From: Sanghuangporus weigelae
Lineage: Eukaryota > Basidiomycota > Agaricomycetes > Hymenochaetales > Hymenochaetaceae
Direction of reading: 5' to 3'
Assembly (NCBI GenBank): GCA_033182465.1
Contig: CP137318.1
Coordinates: forward strand, 744,001-808,000
DNA length: 64,000 bases
Shown: positions 49,415 through 61,413 of the stretch, piece by piece
Layout of the letters: each line of letters starts with the position of its first letter
How positions within the stretch are numbered: position 1 is the stretch's first letter
The notes under the pieces: generated by a model
What the model was told of the DNA's origin: nothing
The model's database searches: none
What the model saw: only the letters and a program-made list of their open reading frames with translations
Position numbers and translations under genes: made by a program

Positions 49415-49611
49415 GTCAAATTACACTGACCCAGACTCAAGGGAAGCCGCAACAGTGTGCCTGTCATAGGTATGCTGTAGCTACATAATACGTTAAATAC
49501 GGCGCTGATTGACCGTGATCTAGGAATGTGTGTGGTCTGTTAATCGATACCTTTGATCAATGACTGGATGTTACACAAAAAACTCTAAAAATCCGAACTG
49601 CCTTAATCCCA

Positions 49612-50724
49612 TTACTCTATTCCGCCATATGCATCCGATTCATGGCCAGCGTGCGGGCTCTCAGACGAGCTACAGGCAGACTTCCTTTTGCACCTTGGAG
49701 GCTCTTGCGTATACAAACCAGGCGGTGACGGAAGGATGGAATAATTGCTGCTCAAAGCTTTCATCGTATCCGTACCCGCGGCTCCTACACCGGCTAATAC
49801 TGGTTCAGAAGGACGAGAATTTGCGCTCGGCGTGCGGCGTAATGGGAAGGGTGACACAGGTGGAAGTGGAAACGCCAAATTGCCTTTCTCTCCTTCCGGG
49901 ATGCGCGGCCCTTCCTCATCTTGGTCGTTGAAACTATGTTTTTCAAGGCCATAGCCATCGTCTCCAAATCGCCAGCTTCCCCTGCGCCAATCCGGAACTA
50001 AGACCTCCTCCCCGCCTTTGCGCCGACGGTACGGCCGACATAAAGCCCGGAAGATCGCATCGTGGAACGCAGTGCCGATGACTAGAAGCGCGACTCCGGC
50101 AACCGACATGATACCAATTCCGATGATTTTCCAAGAGTTCATGCTGGAGCCAGTGGAATCGCTCTTGAGATCAGTCCCTTTCTGAGTAGGGGCGGCTCCA
50201 GGAGAAGCATTAGAAGATGTGGCAAGCTGTGCATTGTTCGATTGAGTGGTAGAAGACTGAGCTGCGTTGGTTTCCGGCTTCGCAGATATCGAAGATTCAG
50301 GCTTCGTTTCAGTACCGCTGTGCCCTGTGGCTGTAGAAGAACTGGCATTGCTTGTTGACTTCGAGGCCGTCGCAGTTGCACCATTTGAAGTTGCCTCAGT
50401 TGTCTTGCTTGTCGAGGTCTGCTGTCCCGTCTGATGATCCCCGCCAGCAGCTTCTTGTCCTCCCTTTTGAGTACTTTGCAAGAAGCCGAAAGGATCCAGA
50501 GCATAGTTATGGCCAGTATTGGGATGCCGTTGTGCCACTGCCGATATCACAGACGTAGATGCAGACGATGTTGCAGATAATAAGATTGAGGATAATGCAG
50601 TAAAAGTAGATTCTGCTTGTGATGATGTCTGGATAGTGGTTGGGATAGTTACTGCAGCTGCGAATTGAGCTCTTATGAGCGAGGTGAGAAAAAGACCCAG
50701 AATAAATGTTGGGAGTTTGTTCAT
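49612..50724 (-). CDS. Ser/Thr-rich single-pass membrane protein, sensor-like
   Basis: One intronless frame of 370 residues. The signal peptide is MNKLPTFILGLFLTSLIRAQ. The outer region to about residue 190 is rich in Ser, Thr, Ala and Gln and would be heavily O-mannosylated. A single helix (WKIIGIGIMSVAGVALLVIG) is followed by a basic stop-transfer CRPYRRRKGGEE and a 150-residue cytosolic tail with Pro-rich PLPPVSPFPLRRTPS. This plan (signal, mucin-like stalk, one helix, tail) is that of fungal wall-stress sensors such as Mid2 and WSC proteins, but there is no WSC Cys domain. A role in wall sensing is inference. It sits between DOP1 and GH5 copy 3. Confidence 0.75.
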   Translation of the reverse strand: MNKLPTFILGLFLTSLIRAQFAAAVTIPTTIQTSSQAESTFTALSSILLSATSSASTSVISAVAQRHPNTGHNYALDPFGFLQSTQKGGQEAAGGDHQTGQQTSTSKTTEATSNGATATASKSTSNASSSTATGHSGTETKPESSISAKPETNAAQSSTTQSNNAQLATSSNASPGAAPTQKGTDLKSDSTGSSMNSWKIIGIGIMSVAGVALLVIGTAFHDAIFRALCRPYRRRKGGEEVLVPDWRRGSWRFGDDGYGLEKHSFNDQDEEGPRIPEGEKGNLAFPLPPVSPFPLRRTPSANSRPSEPVLAGVGAAGTDTMKALSSNYSILPSPPGLYTQEPPRCKRKSACSSSESPHAGHESDAYGGIE

Positions 50725-51822
50725 GGAGATAATAATATGTCAGAAGGAATGTGGATGGTCTAGCAGAGGCGAGCTGAAAGTCTTAGTTCAAAATTCGAAC
50801 AAATATCTTGGAAGACTAGTCGGAAGTAAATGAGCGTATGTTGAAGCTTTGAGTTAACTGAGACGGTGGCACAGGTGGTTCGCTGGTTACAAAATACGCG
50901 CGCGACGCCTTGCACGTGAGATTCAAAACGAAAACGAACGGATCAATAGGCACGATTTGCTTCCGTTGATCGGTGATGAGTTATCAAATTTAGTAAAAAT
51001 GGCCCCGAACCCTGCATCCTTATGGTGAGATGCTTTGAGAAAAGGTGTCATCAAAAAGCCGAATTTGACACAAGAATTATAGCAAAAGCAAAAGAAAGAA
51101 TAAGGTTCGGGTCAAAATTATGAAATTTCTGAGACCCCTGTTTCTTTGATTCCTAGCAAAATTGCAGCAAACTGATTACGCCAGGTATTAGAAGTAGCCA
51201 CAATAAACAGAGCAAGCTGGCAATTTGCCTGAGATACAGTACCTTGTCTTAGGTTCCGAGACTCTGAACTCTGTACCGACGTCTGTACGGACGTCTAGCT
51301 GGAGAGAAGAATATTAATATTAATGCACCTAGGAAATTCGGAGAATCGAAACTAGTCATAAGCCACGTGTGATTTCCTAAATGGGGGTGCGGAAGACAAA
51401 AACTGAACTTGTATTGCACTGCACCGTGAATCTTGACCGCAACCCCTTCAGGGTCGTTAGTCAACGCTCTCGCCTTGTTTTCATCTTTAAAGTGAATCAC
51501 GATTGGTTCAAAGAAGCATGCAACTACGTGAACCAACATGTCTTACACTCCTGAAATTTGCTCAGTATCGGTCCGGTCTGGGCCTGAAACTTGGAGAAAA
51601 AGGGAGGCCGGGCGCATGAAAACATACCGCTTGTAAGTATAAGCGTGGTGGCCGAGAGTTCGGCCAAGAGCGCGAGGCGGTTTCATTATTATGGCGTCCA
51701 TGCTTGGGGTCTGGCCATGATACGTATTTGAAGACTGGCTGTTTAACGCCTCCGTTTGCGTTCAGACCGCCACTTCCCTTCTTGCTACCACCACGTTCTC
51801 TACTAGCAGTTGCTATTGCCAC
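50725..51822. other. Divergent promoter region of the Ser/Thr-rich gene and GH5 copy 3
   Basis: 1.1 kb with only short minus-strand frames of no family. The part after 51560 is GC-richer and includes TATAAG at about 51639, some 180 bp before the GH5 start. Confidence 0.45.
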
Positions 51823-53324
51823 ATGCGTCGTATAACTCCCGCTCTTTTATTTGGACTAGGTGTTGCCCTCTTTGCGGACCATGCCACTCACTTCGTGTGC
51901 GCCGACTACCCTGTTACTCCTGGGTTTCCGTATGGATCATCAGAAAAGGTGCTTCTTAAGTTGCGACTATCATATCTCACTTACTTATGCACCCGTGTGA
52001 AAACCAAAGGTCCGTGGCGTAAACATTGGGGGATGGCTCGTCTTGGAGCCTTGGATTACGCCAAGTTTATTTGAACTTACGGGGAACGTGGCAATCATCG
52101 ATGAATGGACGTTTGGTGAATATCAAGATCGTGGCGCCGGCGAGGCAGTTTTGAAGCAGCACTGGGATACGTTCTACACAGAGGACGATTTTCGACAGAT
52201 TGCAGCAGCAGGGTAAGCAAATTCACGGATTATGACGGTTTCTGGGATCTGAGCATGTGTAGTCTCAATCATGTACGCATCCCTATCGGTTATTGGGCAT
52301 TTGATGTTGGTCCAGACGAGCCCTACATACAAGGCCAGTTGCCATACTTGCAGAAGGCCATTGGATGGGCAGCAAACCACGGTCTGAAAGTTATCGTGGA
52401 CCTACACGGCTCTCCTGGGAGTCAAAACGGGTGCGTGGCGAACCTGCTTATCTCCATTCCTAAGTTAGAGCTTATATCCCGTAAAGCTATGACAATTCTG
52501 GCCAGAGGATCGCCACTCCGTTATGGCATACAAACTCGACGAATGTTGACCGCACGAACGCAGTTGTGAAAATGATCGTGGATATGTTTTCTGGAAATTC
52601 CAATGTTGTGCCTATTATCGCGCCCCTCAATGAGTGAGTCTAAGCCATCTCTTATTCAGCTGTTGCCTAACAATCATCAAGACCAGCGGGATACGTAGGT
52701 GAAGATGCCCTTGAGGTCATAAAGCAGTATTGGAGAGATTCGTATGGCAATGTCCGTTATGGAGCTGGCTCAACGCAGACCAGCACTGTTGTTCTCATCC
52801 ACGATGCATTCCAACCTCCAAGTTACTGGTCTGGGTTCCTCACACCACCCTCCCACGGCGTAGCGATCGACACGCACATCTACCAGGTCTTCTCCAACGA
52901 CTTTATCGCAATGAGTCAAGACGAGCACATTGCGCTCGCATGCAACCAGCGTTTAGTTCTCTCTCAATACGATCTTTGGGTTATTGTTGGAGAATGGTCA
53001 CCTGCAATGACGGATTGTGCCAAGTATCTCAACGGTCGCGGCATAGGTGCGCGCTACGATGGCACGTATCCCGGGAGCTCCGGAGTGGGGAGCTGTAACG
53101 GCTTTTCAGGTTCTGCGAGCTCCTTCAGTGATGATTACAAGACATTCTTGCGCAAGTTCTGGGAGGCCCAGGTGACTTCGTACGAGACTGGTTCTGGCTG
53201 GATCCAATGGACATGGAAAACTGAAGAGGGGGCCGGCGAGGAATGGTCTTATAAAGCAGGACTCGATAATGGGTGGATCCCTGGTAGTCCGACTGACAGA
53301 CAATTTCCAATGATCTGCGGTTAA
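51823..53324 (+). CDS. Exo-beta-1,3-glucanase, GH5 (EXG-type), copy 3
   Basis: Third GH5 gene in the window and on the same strand as the others. The signal peptide is [20 protein letters not shown]. Exon 1 ends YGSSEK; after an intron come [58 protein letters not shown] with YDNSG across an intron, the acid/base Glu in [16 protein letters not shown] and the nucleophile Glu in IVGEWSP, ending FPMICG. All -1 subsite residues expected from Candida Exg are kept. About 420 residues in at least five exons with the same intron positions as copies 1 and 2, so the three arose by duplication. It is the most diverged in its N-terminal half ([13 protein letters not shown]). Confidence 0.92.
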
Positions 53325-53874
53325 TTAAGTTTTAGTTCCTTTCGTTCTGTGCTACAAACTGCAAATATTTCACTTTCTGGTCGTCGCTAAGACCCTTCCT
53401 GACTTTACAGGGTTTATTTATTTTTGACTTCTTTGTATCATCCCATGGCTAAGCTTTGTACAATATGCTATCCTTTAAACATAAGCACATTAGATAGACA
53501 TTTATAATCATTAGAAGAGTATTTTTCAGCAGCAAACGAAGTCTGTGTTTGTCAGATGACCAGGCTTTATCCTGATTGGGTAGGTGACCCGTTCCGGGAC
53601 CGGTCGGCCCGCGAGATTCATAGAACACACGCATCACATCTTGACTTCGAACGCCCACCACAACACATGACGCCATCGGGCAGCTAAAGCGCGTCGGTAT
53701 TCGACGATTTGCCAGGAAGATCGAGCCTCGGCAGGCCCTATGTAATGCTCTGATCAGCTGGCCCGAGCAAGCTCATTATTGGCGGTGCCTAACAATGTCG
53801 GGATGCTATAAAATCTTCTCGTCTGCTAGAACTGGCTGACGATTCTGAGTTTCTTCTGAACTCACGGCTCTAAA
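53325..53874. other. Intergenic region with the promoter of the glycosidase-like gene
   Basis: 3' flank of GH5 copy 3 and a promoter with TATAAAA at 53807-53813, 62 bp before the next ATG. No gene recognised. Confidence 0.5.
53807..53813 (+). promoter_or_regulatory. TATA box of the glycosidase-like gene
   Basis: TATAAAA at a typical distance (62 bp) from the start codon. Confidence 0.5.
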
Positions 53875-56211
53875 ATGTACCTTTGGTATATGCTTGCCTG
53901 GTTATCTCTCGTGCTGTGCGCGTCGAGCTTCGTCGTGGCGGCAGGGCTCCATGACACGCAAATAGACCGTTATGCGATCGTGTCGCGATACAATCCGACG
54001 CGTAACGCGTCCAGCGAGGAGACGCCGATGCAAGTTGGTAACGGTAACTTTGCGTTCGGTGCGGACGTGACTGGCTTGCAGACTTTTCAGCCTTTCGCGA
54101 TTATGTCGTCGTGGGGTTGGAAGAATGACTCGCTTCCGCCTGGGCGCACGCTTGAAGACGTACTCACCTACAAGGGCACCTCACTCGATAACCACCGCCG
54201 CAACGTCACGTACATGTATGACGGGGTTCCGGATCTAATGCAATGGCTCATCTCCAATCCGAATCGAGTTAATTTGGGACGTGTCGGGCTTCTCTTCCTG
54301 TCTGCATCAGGTGAAACCCTTAACGTAACTGAGTCCGATCTTGAAAACAAAACGCAGAAGCTCGATCTCTGGACAGGTGAAATCACAAGCTCGTTCTCGT
54401 TCAATGGGACTGTTGTCACTGTCACGACTGTCTGCGCGCAAGATGTGGACGTCATAGGCGTGCAGGTTGATTCAGCGCTAGTCTCGCAAGGACGACTTGG
54501 GTTGTTCCTCGATTTCCCCTGGAACGACGGTTCGGCAAAATTCTCTGCTCCCTTCGTTGGTCGGTTTAATGCGACTTCCAACCATACTACAAGTCTTGTC
54601 CAGAGCTCGCGCCTACCGAAAGATTCGCGGACTCAGATAGTGCATACACTTGTGAACAACTCGTTTGTCACGACCGTTGAAGGATCCAAGTTCAACGTTT
54701 CTCGTGATTCTCCAAATGCGCACCGATACAGCGTCATCCCTTCTCGGAAGTCATCGACATTCACGCTCTCGCTTTCGTACGCACTTCAGTCTCCGGATTA
54801 CGTCCCTGGGTTTAAGAGCGTGCAGCAATCTTCTGTGAAGGCATGGAAATCGTTCTGGACGGATGCTGGTTTCGTGGATGTGTACACGGGGTCGACCGAC
54901 CCGAGAGCGGATGAACTTCAGCGCAGGATAATCCTGTCAAGCTATCTTATGCGAGTGAACGAAGCTGGAGATTATCCACCGCAAGAAGTACGTCGGCACC
55001 TCATTTGATTCATACTGCTCTCCTAACCTATTCTTCAACAGTCTGGACTCGTAAACGACGGTTGGGTCAGTAGCCTTCAACTGTTCTGCTCTCCGTAATC
55101 TTAATTTCTCACTGCTCCTGTCTAGTATGGCAAATTCCACTTGGAAATGGTCTACTGGCACAGCGCTCAATGGGCTCTCTGGGGTAAATGGGATCTTCTA
55201 CATCGTAGTCTTCCCTTCTATTCCCGTTTCCTCGAAACGTCCATCGAGCGCGCTCGTATCCAACAAGGTTGGCCAAGGGGTGCACGATGGGGCAAGATGT
55301 CAGACCCAACAGGACGCAGTGCCCCAGGTCAAATCAACGAATTGCTTATCTGGCAGCAAGTCCATCCTATTGTTCTTGCAGAATACGAGTACCGTGCCTT
55401 TCCTAACCGGCAGACGCTGACGAAGTGGCGCACGATTATTAAAGAGACTGCAGATTGGATGAGCGTCTTTGCGTTTCATAACGAGAGTACTGGGAAGTAT
55501 GATATCGGTCCTCCGCTGTTCCTTGTGAACGAAGATACAGATCCCCTCGCCACGCTCAATCCGGCATTTGAACTGTCATACTGGAAATACGGATTCCAGC
55601 TGGCAGAAACTTGGTTCAAAAGACTCGGCGAGAAGGTTCCGGAGGATTGGAGGACAGTTCGGGAGAACCTTGCGAGTTTGCCTATCGACAACGGCACATA
55701 CTCGCTTTACGAGGGAATCGAAAGCGATTTCTGGACTGACCCGGAGCATGTGAACGATCATCCCTCGTTAGTTGGATTATATGGCTGGCTCCCTGAGACG
55801 CCGGGATTGAATTTGACGATCGCGAAAGCTACGATGGAGAAGACATGGACGCATTGGAACATCTCAAATTGCTGGGGGTAAGCTCAAATTTCTTCCTCTA
55901 TGTTTGCCGTTTCGCAAACTTCACTCGGAACTGTCAGATGGGATTTCGGGATGTTGGCTATGTCAGCAGCTCGGAACAACGAGCCTGAACAAGCCGTCTC
56001 TTGGCTTCTCCACGACCTATTCTCATTCGACGACGTTGGTATGCCCACTGGCGGCACCCGTGTTCCGACTCCGTATTTCCCTGGTTCGGGAAGTCTACTA
56101 CTTGCCATCGCTATGATGGCTAAAGGATGGGATGGAAGCTCAGGAACGGCACCTGGATTCCCTCAGACTGGATGGAACATTAGTACTGAAGGAATGGCAC
56201 AGGCACTCTGA
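53875..56211 (+). CDS. Secreted (alpha/alpha)6-barrel (six-hairpin) glycosidase-like protein
   Basis: A large extracellular protein of about 720 residues in roughly four exons. The signal peptide is MYLWYMLAWLSLVLCASSFVVA. The N-terminal part (RYAIVSRYNPTRNASSEE, QVGNGNFAFGADVTGLQTF) and a beta-sandwich up to about residue 310 with many N-glycosylation sites resemble GH65-like and related fungal six-hairpin glycosidases. The barrel starts near ADELQRRIILSSYLMRVNEAG and contains NDGWYGKFHLEMVYWHSAQW, INELLIWQQVHPIVLAEYEY, NEDTDPLATLNPAFELSYWK, WNISNCWGWDFGMLAMSAAR and the end YFPGSGSLLLAIAMMAKGW. The Glu in KFHLEMVYWH is a candidate acid catalyst by position. The exact GH family and substrate are not certain. 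Near the GH5 genes, a joint role in glucan or glycan use is possible. Confidence 0.75.
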
Positions 56212-56550
56212 GATTGGAGAGTAGACCTTTCTCGATCAGATTGTATATTTTACGATCAATATTCTGACCAAAATATTGTGGATACTCTATTGTCCTTGTA
56301 AAATGATTGATACACTTCATTGGGAAGAGCTCCGCTAATTGAGATTCTTCGCTAATTTTTGGAAGAACTTACCGCAAACTATTGATGTGCATTCAATTTG
56401 TTCAAGGCAGTATATAGAAATACATCCGTCAACATCTGAAAAGAGGCAATAAATGAAATTGAAATTGCCAGAAGGAGACGCGTGCAGTTGTTTAGATGAA
56501 GGGACAGCGAGAATAGCGCGCGATCAAGTAGGCAAAGGGATCCTCCTCAC
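56212..56550. other. Intergenic region
   Basis: 3' flank of the glycosidase-like gene and the promoter of the next gene; nothing recognised. Confidence 0.5.
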
Positions 56551-58381
56551 ATGTCCACCTCTGACCACCTTCCAAACGCTTTCAGAGCCTCCGCCTGGAT
56601 CTCTTACGCTCCCAACGCAGACAACGACAGCAACAGTAATCCCAACGTCAGCAACAACATGGACGACGACGTAGACATGTTGGACGCACCGCAGATCTCA
56701 ACTCTAAGAGAAGAAGCAAGTCCGCCACCGCAACCAACCCCGCCGCCGCAGCAACAGCAGCAGCAACATAATCAGGGCAGCAGCACCTCAAAATTCAGGA
56801 TAAAACTGAAAGTCAACGCGAAACGTGATCACGCTATGATGAACGGCGAGGCGGTTCGTCATGCTGCTGGCACTGGCCGAATAAGTGAAGACCTTGGTGG
56901 TTCTTCTCGCAGAAGAGAAGGGGTAGGTCGAGGTGTGAGAGGAGAGGATGAGGGCCGCGAAGAGAGGAGCCAGGACTCTCAGGACTCGGAGGAAGAATGG
57001 GACCAGCTTGCTGATGATGACGACGTTGCACCGTCCTCGTCCGTCATCAGCACACCTGCACGTCCCTCTCATACCGTCTCCGCTTCGGGTACACCTAGTG
57101 CTAGAGGACGAGTTGGTGGAAGAGGTAGGGGAAGACGTGGTAGAGGACGTGGAGGTGCTGTGAGCGCTGCTGAACCTCCTCAGACGATTTTCGAGATCGC
57201 TCCGAGCGTGGCTCAGGCTGAGCACGGTATTCCAGGTGTCCTCGACACAACTAGCATTAGTACGAGCTCACCGTCACCCAGTAAAGTGCCACGCAGACGT
57301 GGTAAAAAAGCCGAAGGTGAAAAGAAGAAGCCGAGTCGGAAGCCAAGGTACGCATGTTCATGCAGTTCTTTCGTCTTTCTTTGTCTTCTAAGTGTCACAT
57401 CCGTTGTTTAGAGCTTCAAAGGTGCTCATGCAGCTTCAAGATGATGCAGCCAGCATTGCGAGTGAATGTAGGATTTCAACTTTCTCTTATGCAATCCCAA
57501 TGTCTGATATAACGGTTCCAGCTTTCGGAGGTACTGCAGCCTCCTCCCCGCTCGGTCATGGAGGGGACTTCTCGACGCCGGAAGTCGAAACAATGAACCT
57601 CCCGCCACCCGCACAAGACGTTCTTGTCGCACCAGGAGCAGGCGGACCGGAATTATCCACTACCTATCCTCAAAATCACCCCCAACAGCCTCTTTCACTG
57701 GACCCATCCGTCCCGATCCCTGTCTACCGCCTTCCTTCCAAACCATTCCTCGTCCAACCACCACCAAAGATCCCGTCAGGATTCGCACCCACGCTTCCGC
57801 TCGACAAGGGCCCCGCCGCTCGCGCGTCTGTACGAAGGTGGAGGCCCGCCCTTCGTGCGATTAGAGGGATCGCAGGAGGGCAGTGGTTCGCACGGACGTG
57901 GGTGGGCGAGAAGGAGAGTGCATATGCGAGTGTCACGGGCCGCGACATTCTAGGTCCTGGAGGGCTTGAAAACGCTGCGCCTTACCCTGCGCATGGGCAT
58001 GGGCATGGCCATGTACACGGTGGAGGCAGGGGAAGAGGAAGTGCGAGTGCGAGCGCGATGGCTTCACCTGCGCTTTCTGCAACGAAACTCCCTCCCGTTC
58101 CGTCATTATCCTTTGCTAATAAACCGCCCGGACGTTCTAAGCTTGGGAGAGGAGGCTCAATGCCAGCTGGCGGAGCAGGCTCGACTGCTGACTCCTCTCG
58201 CGCTGGTTCAGTCGATATTCTTCCCAATCCTAATCCCCCTCCTCTTGAATTAAACTCTATCTCTACTGGAGTGAACACACCCGTCGGTGGTCATCCGCAC
58301 GCCCATGCTAGACCTTTGTCGAAGATGCGACACGCTGTGTCTGCGAACGAGACGGAGATGAGCGTGGACGACGCTCTGTAA
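56551..58381 (+). CDS. Basic, disordered nuclear protein, possibly an INO80-type chromatin subunit
   Basis: Two or three exons. The first (56551-57345) encodes MSTSDHLPNAFRASAWISYA, an acidic stretch, a short Q run, SKFRIKLKVNAKRD, an acidic EEEWDQLADDDD segment, an RGG-like block (RVGGRGRGRRGRGRGG) and a nuclear signal PRRRGKKAEGEKKKPSRKPR. The second starts near 57411 with ASKVLMQLQDDAASIASE. A possible further intron (57469-57522) is a multiple of three and leaves the frame open either way. The only folded-looking part is ASVRRWRPALRAIRGIAGGQW with FARTWVGEKE. Such an R/K-x-W then I/F-x-G-x-x-G pattern reminds me of the Ies4 subunit of INO80, but this is a weak resemblance. A His/Gly run and Pro-rich tail follow. 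No catalytic domain is visible. Confidence 0.65.
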
Positions 58382-59052
58382 GGCTATTTCTCCATCGCGT
58401 GTAATGATTATGTAGATTTCTCCTGGTTTATTTCATTTGTATCGTCTTGACCGAGTATTGTGCTTGTCGCTGTGCGTCGTATGCTCGTGCTCTCCAGCTG
58501 CGCATCCCTTCTGTCAGTCTACCATCCTACCTACCTACCTACCTACCAGATCATCATACTAATTGGGTTGGACAGTATTTATTGCGGTCTTTCTTGTATA
58601 TATCTCACTTGTCTCTGTCTCAATATGCAACACCAGTTTCTTCTATGCCATTTGATGTTCATTCACATTGAACGAATGAACGAACGAATCTCGAGAGCAG
58701 CAGTCGTAGGGATAGTATACACGATGTGGACTTTTCTGTGAGTGCGTTGAGACTAGGACCGGGACTGTGTGGATAGAACGAGATTCATGCGCAGGTGTGA
58801 TGATGAGAGGAAGGAAAAGCTGAAAAGGAAAGCGGAGAGCAATATGGATAGAGGAAGAGAGAGAAAAAGAAAGTATCGCAGTGAGATGACGAGGGAAAGC
58901 GAACGTGATAGAAACACGAAAGAAACAAAAAAAAGTATACACAGTAAATGGAGTGATAGATGAAGAATGCGAGGTAGTGGCGGATGTGCATATACAAAAC
59001 GAGGATAGAACTGGAAAAGGAAAAAAAGGAGAAGAATCTAATGGATTAATGG
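58382..59052. other. Convergent intergenic region
   Basis: 3' flanks of the nuclear-protein gene and the GT17 gene. It holds a CCTA microsatellite and, at about 58800-58930, a strongly purine-rich stretch (GAGAGGAAGG-type). No gene recognised. Confidence 0.5.
58526..58547. repeat. (CCTA)5 microsatellite
   Basis: Five perfect CCTA units plus CC, in a non-coding 3' flank. Confidence 0.9.
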
Positions 59053-60721
59053 TTATCGAACGGCAGCTAGCAGCAGACCAGCGTTCCGTTCTCCATCAAT
59101 CCCATCCTTCTCCTCACCAGATTCAAACACCGACTTGGGAGGCTGGCGCTCACACCCACCAGGTAATAGATACCTAAACCTCTTTGTCTGCGGGATGATA
59201 TATCGAGGGAGCTGGATTGCAGAAGCCCGTATAGATCTAGTTTTGAATAATAGCCCAACCACGTCAATCCGTGAATGCCTGAGAGAAGATGCGTGGACGT
59301 ACGGCTCTGAACTGAGCAGTTGCAGCATTTCTTTATACTGAAAGATTGAGAAGTCGAAAAGTCATTGGATTGAGGGGCTCTGCGAAGGAAGTGGTGAGAA
59401 AGACGTACAGTGTAGGCCTGTAAAGATAGCCATTAGTACAAAATGGATATACACGGAAGGAAGTTATTTGCGCACCTCTGGTAAGTTATTGACCAAATCT
59501 TTGCCGTCACAGATCGCTTCTTGCAAGCTTTCAGGAGTAACAGAAGCTGCTTCCGCACCGTAATCATCTTGCGAATAAAGTTAATCAACGAAACCCTAAC
59601 GCATATAGCCATCAAATAGCATACCTTGCATCTTCGCAATGATATCATCAAGGTTCTTGTAACAATACGTACAATGCCACCCAGCGTCAGCAAGTGCGAG
59701 CTCACTGACCCGTTCTCGCGAGTACTCAGTATGTGTCCTCGCGAGGCGCGCTTCACCCGGACCCAGAGCCTCAAGCCGCGTTCCGACATCCCATACATGC
59801 ACCTGCGCACGCCAACTATCCCATCCCCAGCCCATAGGCGGACTCGGCCACTCAAACGAGTACAGGAACTTGCGCATCTGGAGGTGCAGCGGGCTAGGGA
59901 ATTTACAGTCACGTAAAAGGCGCATGGTGTGTGCTGCAGGGATTTCATCGGGCGTGGAGAAGAGCACGGCGGGTGGACGGCGCGTGTTGCTTGATCGGGA
60001 GCGGAGGAGGGAGTTCATCTCTGATCGGAGGCGGGCGGACCATGCTTCGGGAGAAGGTGAGCGGAGGGAGTCGATACGCGGTGCGGGCACGGCGCGGTAG
60101 ACGATTTTTGTGTGGAAAGGGAGGAAGCGCTCCTCCCATCGCTTGTCGCCCCAGTAGAAGCCCTTCGGTGTTCCATTGATCGTGCCTGCTCGTCGAGGCA
60201 CGTTGACGCGGCCACCGGGCGCAATAAGAATAAGTAGAAATCAATTCAGTTTCGATCCGCGATCCCAACTTCGATAATGAGTCGACGACTTACGGTTACT
60301 CTCGACGATGAAGAACTTATCCACGAGGTTATCCAGCTCGTTCAGTCGGATCTCCAGTAAATCAATTTCCGCCTCGGTTGGTGCGTCGAGGATGATCGCA
60401 TCCCAGAGTTGTTGCTCGATCGACTCTAAGATGCTTCGTGGGGACCAGCCATGAAGTTCACAGATATCGTCTCCGAACGCCGGGAGGTTCTCTGCATAGT
60501 AGTGTGGTAGAATCTGCCGTGGACCGTCGGGCGGGGAGGACAGGAGAGGGCGCGCGGCAATTGTTATAGTGCTTTGGATCTCATACCTATTCTCGCATTA
60601 GAAGAGTTTGATGATCTCGAAAGAGGTAAATAGCGCACCAGTAGAAAACTGTCGGATACACGAAAGCAAAAAAGAACAAAACGAGGAGGATAAATCTGCG
60701 TCTGCCAGCAAACACAGACAT
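59053..60721 (-). CDS. Glycosyltransferase family 17 protein (beta-1,4-GlcNAc-transferase-like)
   Basis: GT17 includes the animal bisecting GlcNAc-transferase MGAT3; fungal members are Golgi type II proteins whose acceptors are poorly known. Exon 1 (60639-60721) encodes MSVFAGRRRFILLVLFFFAF and VYPTVFYW, a short cytosolic tail and membrane anchor. Exon 2 begins YEIQSTITIAARPL and contains the GT17 core AIILDAPTEAEIDLLEIRLN, ELDNLVDKFFIVESN. Then come TINGTPKGFYWGDKRWEERF, KIVYRAVPAP, the DEIPAAHTMRLLRDCK segment holding the acidic DE motif, MRKFLYSFEW, GWHCTYCYKNLDD, GKDLVNNLPEAYT, and the last exon YKEML with LPRYIIPQTKRFRYLLPGGC. The stop is TAA at 59053-59055. Family order is complete. The ATG at 60721 gives the anchor; the longer minus-strand frame from 60803 does not. 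Confidence 0.87.
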
Positions 60722-61413
60722 GGCGCCGGCTTGCAGGAGGGCCGACAAGACTAACTAAGCGGGCGTCCTCGTCGTCGTCGTAGGAAATAAAAGGACGCTG
60801 CAACGCGATAACGAATCAAATCAAAGGTGGACACGGTGAACGACGACGCCCGACTGATGAAGTGCCCTGCCTCTGCGACGCCCACCGTCAGCACGTCGTC
60901 GACGTGTCAAAAGAGAACTGCGGCGAAGGCAACGGCCCGTTCGTATGTTATCACGCGGTGGAGTGGGGCTCTCAACACAGCCGGGTCAACGCAAATTTTT
61001 CGCAGAGAACAAGACGCATACGCATATATGCCGTTTATTCGGATATATTTGCAAAAAAGTCCTAGTCTGCCTCAATTTCTCGTCTCGCTTGACAGAACAA
61101 CCCTAACACAGTCGCCAACTTTGCGAGCAAGAAAAGCGTCCGCTATCGCCATATACACACTTCCTCGGTAACCATGTGTGGTCATCATCTCGTTTCTCAA
61201 AAACAATAGTTCCCGCAACCTCTCACGTTCATCATATAATGTGCGCTATTTTAGACATATCTATCCCGAGTTACTCACGGAGCAAACATACTTATCAAGG
61301 TATCATATAGTTGACGAAAGGGGATGACGAGAGACAGGTCAAGGATAGTAACAATCAGTAAGTAAATATGCGAATCCGAAAGAATGCAATAAATAAGCAA
61401 GAGATTCTGTGAC
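60722..61413. other. Promoter of the GT17 gene and 3' flank of the Mei2-like gene
   Basis: Short frames only; nothing recognised. Confidence 0.5.

Noticed and set aside
56788-57225. 145-codon Ser/Thr-rich minus-strand frame
   Set aside because: Antisense shadow of the Arg/Gly- and Asp/Glu-rich exon of the nuclear-protein gene.
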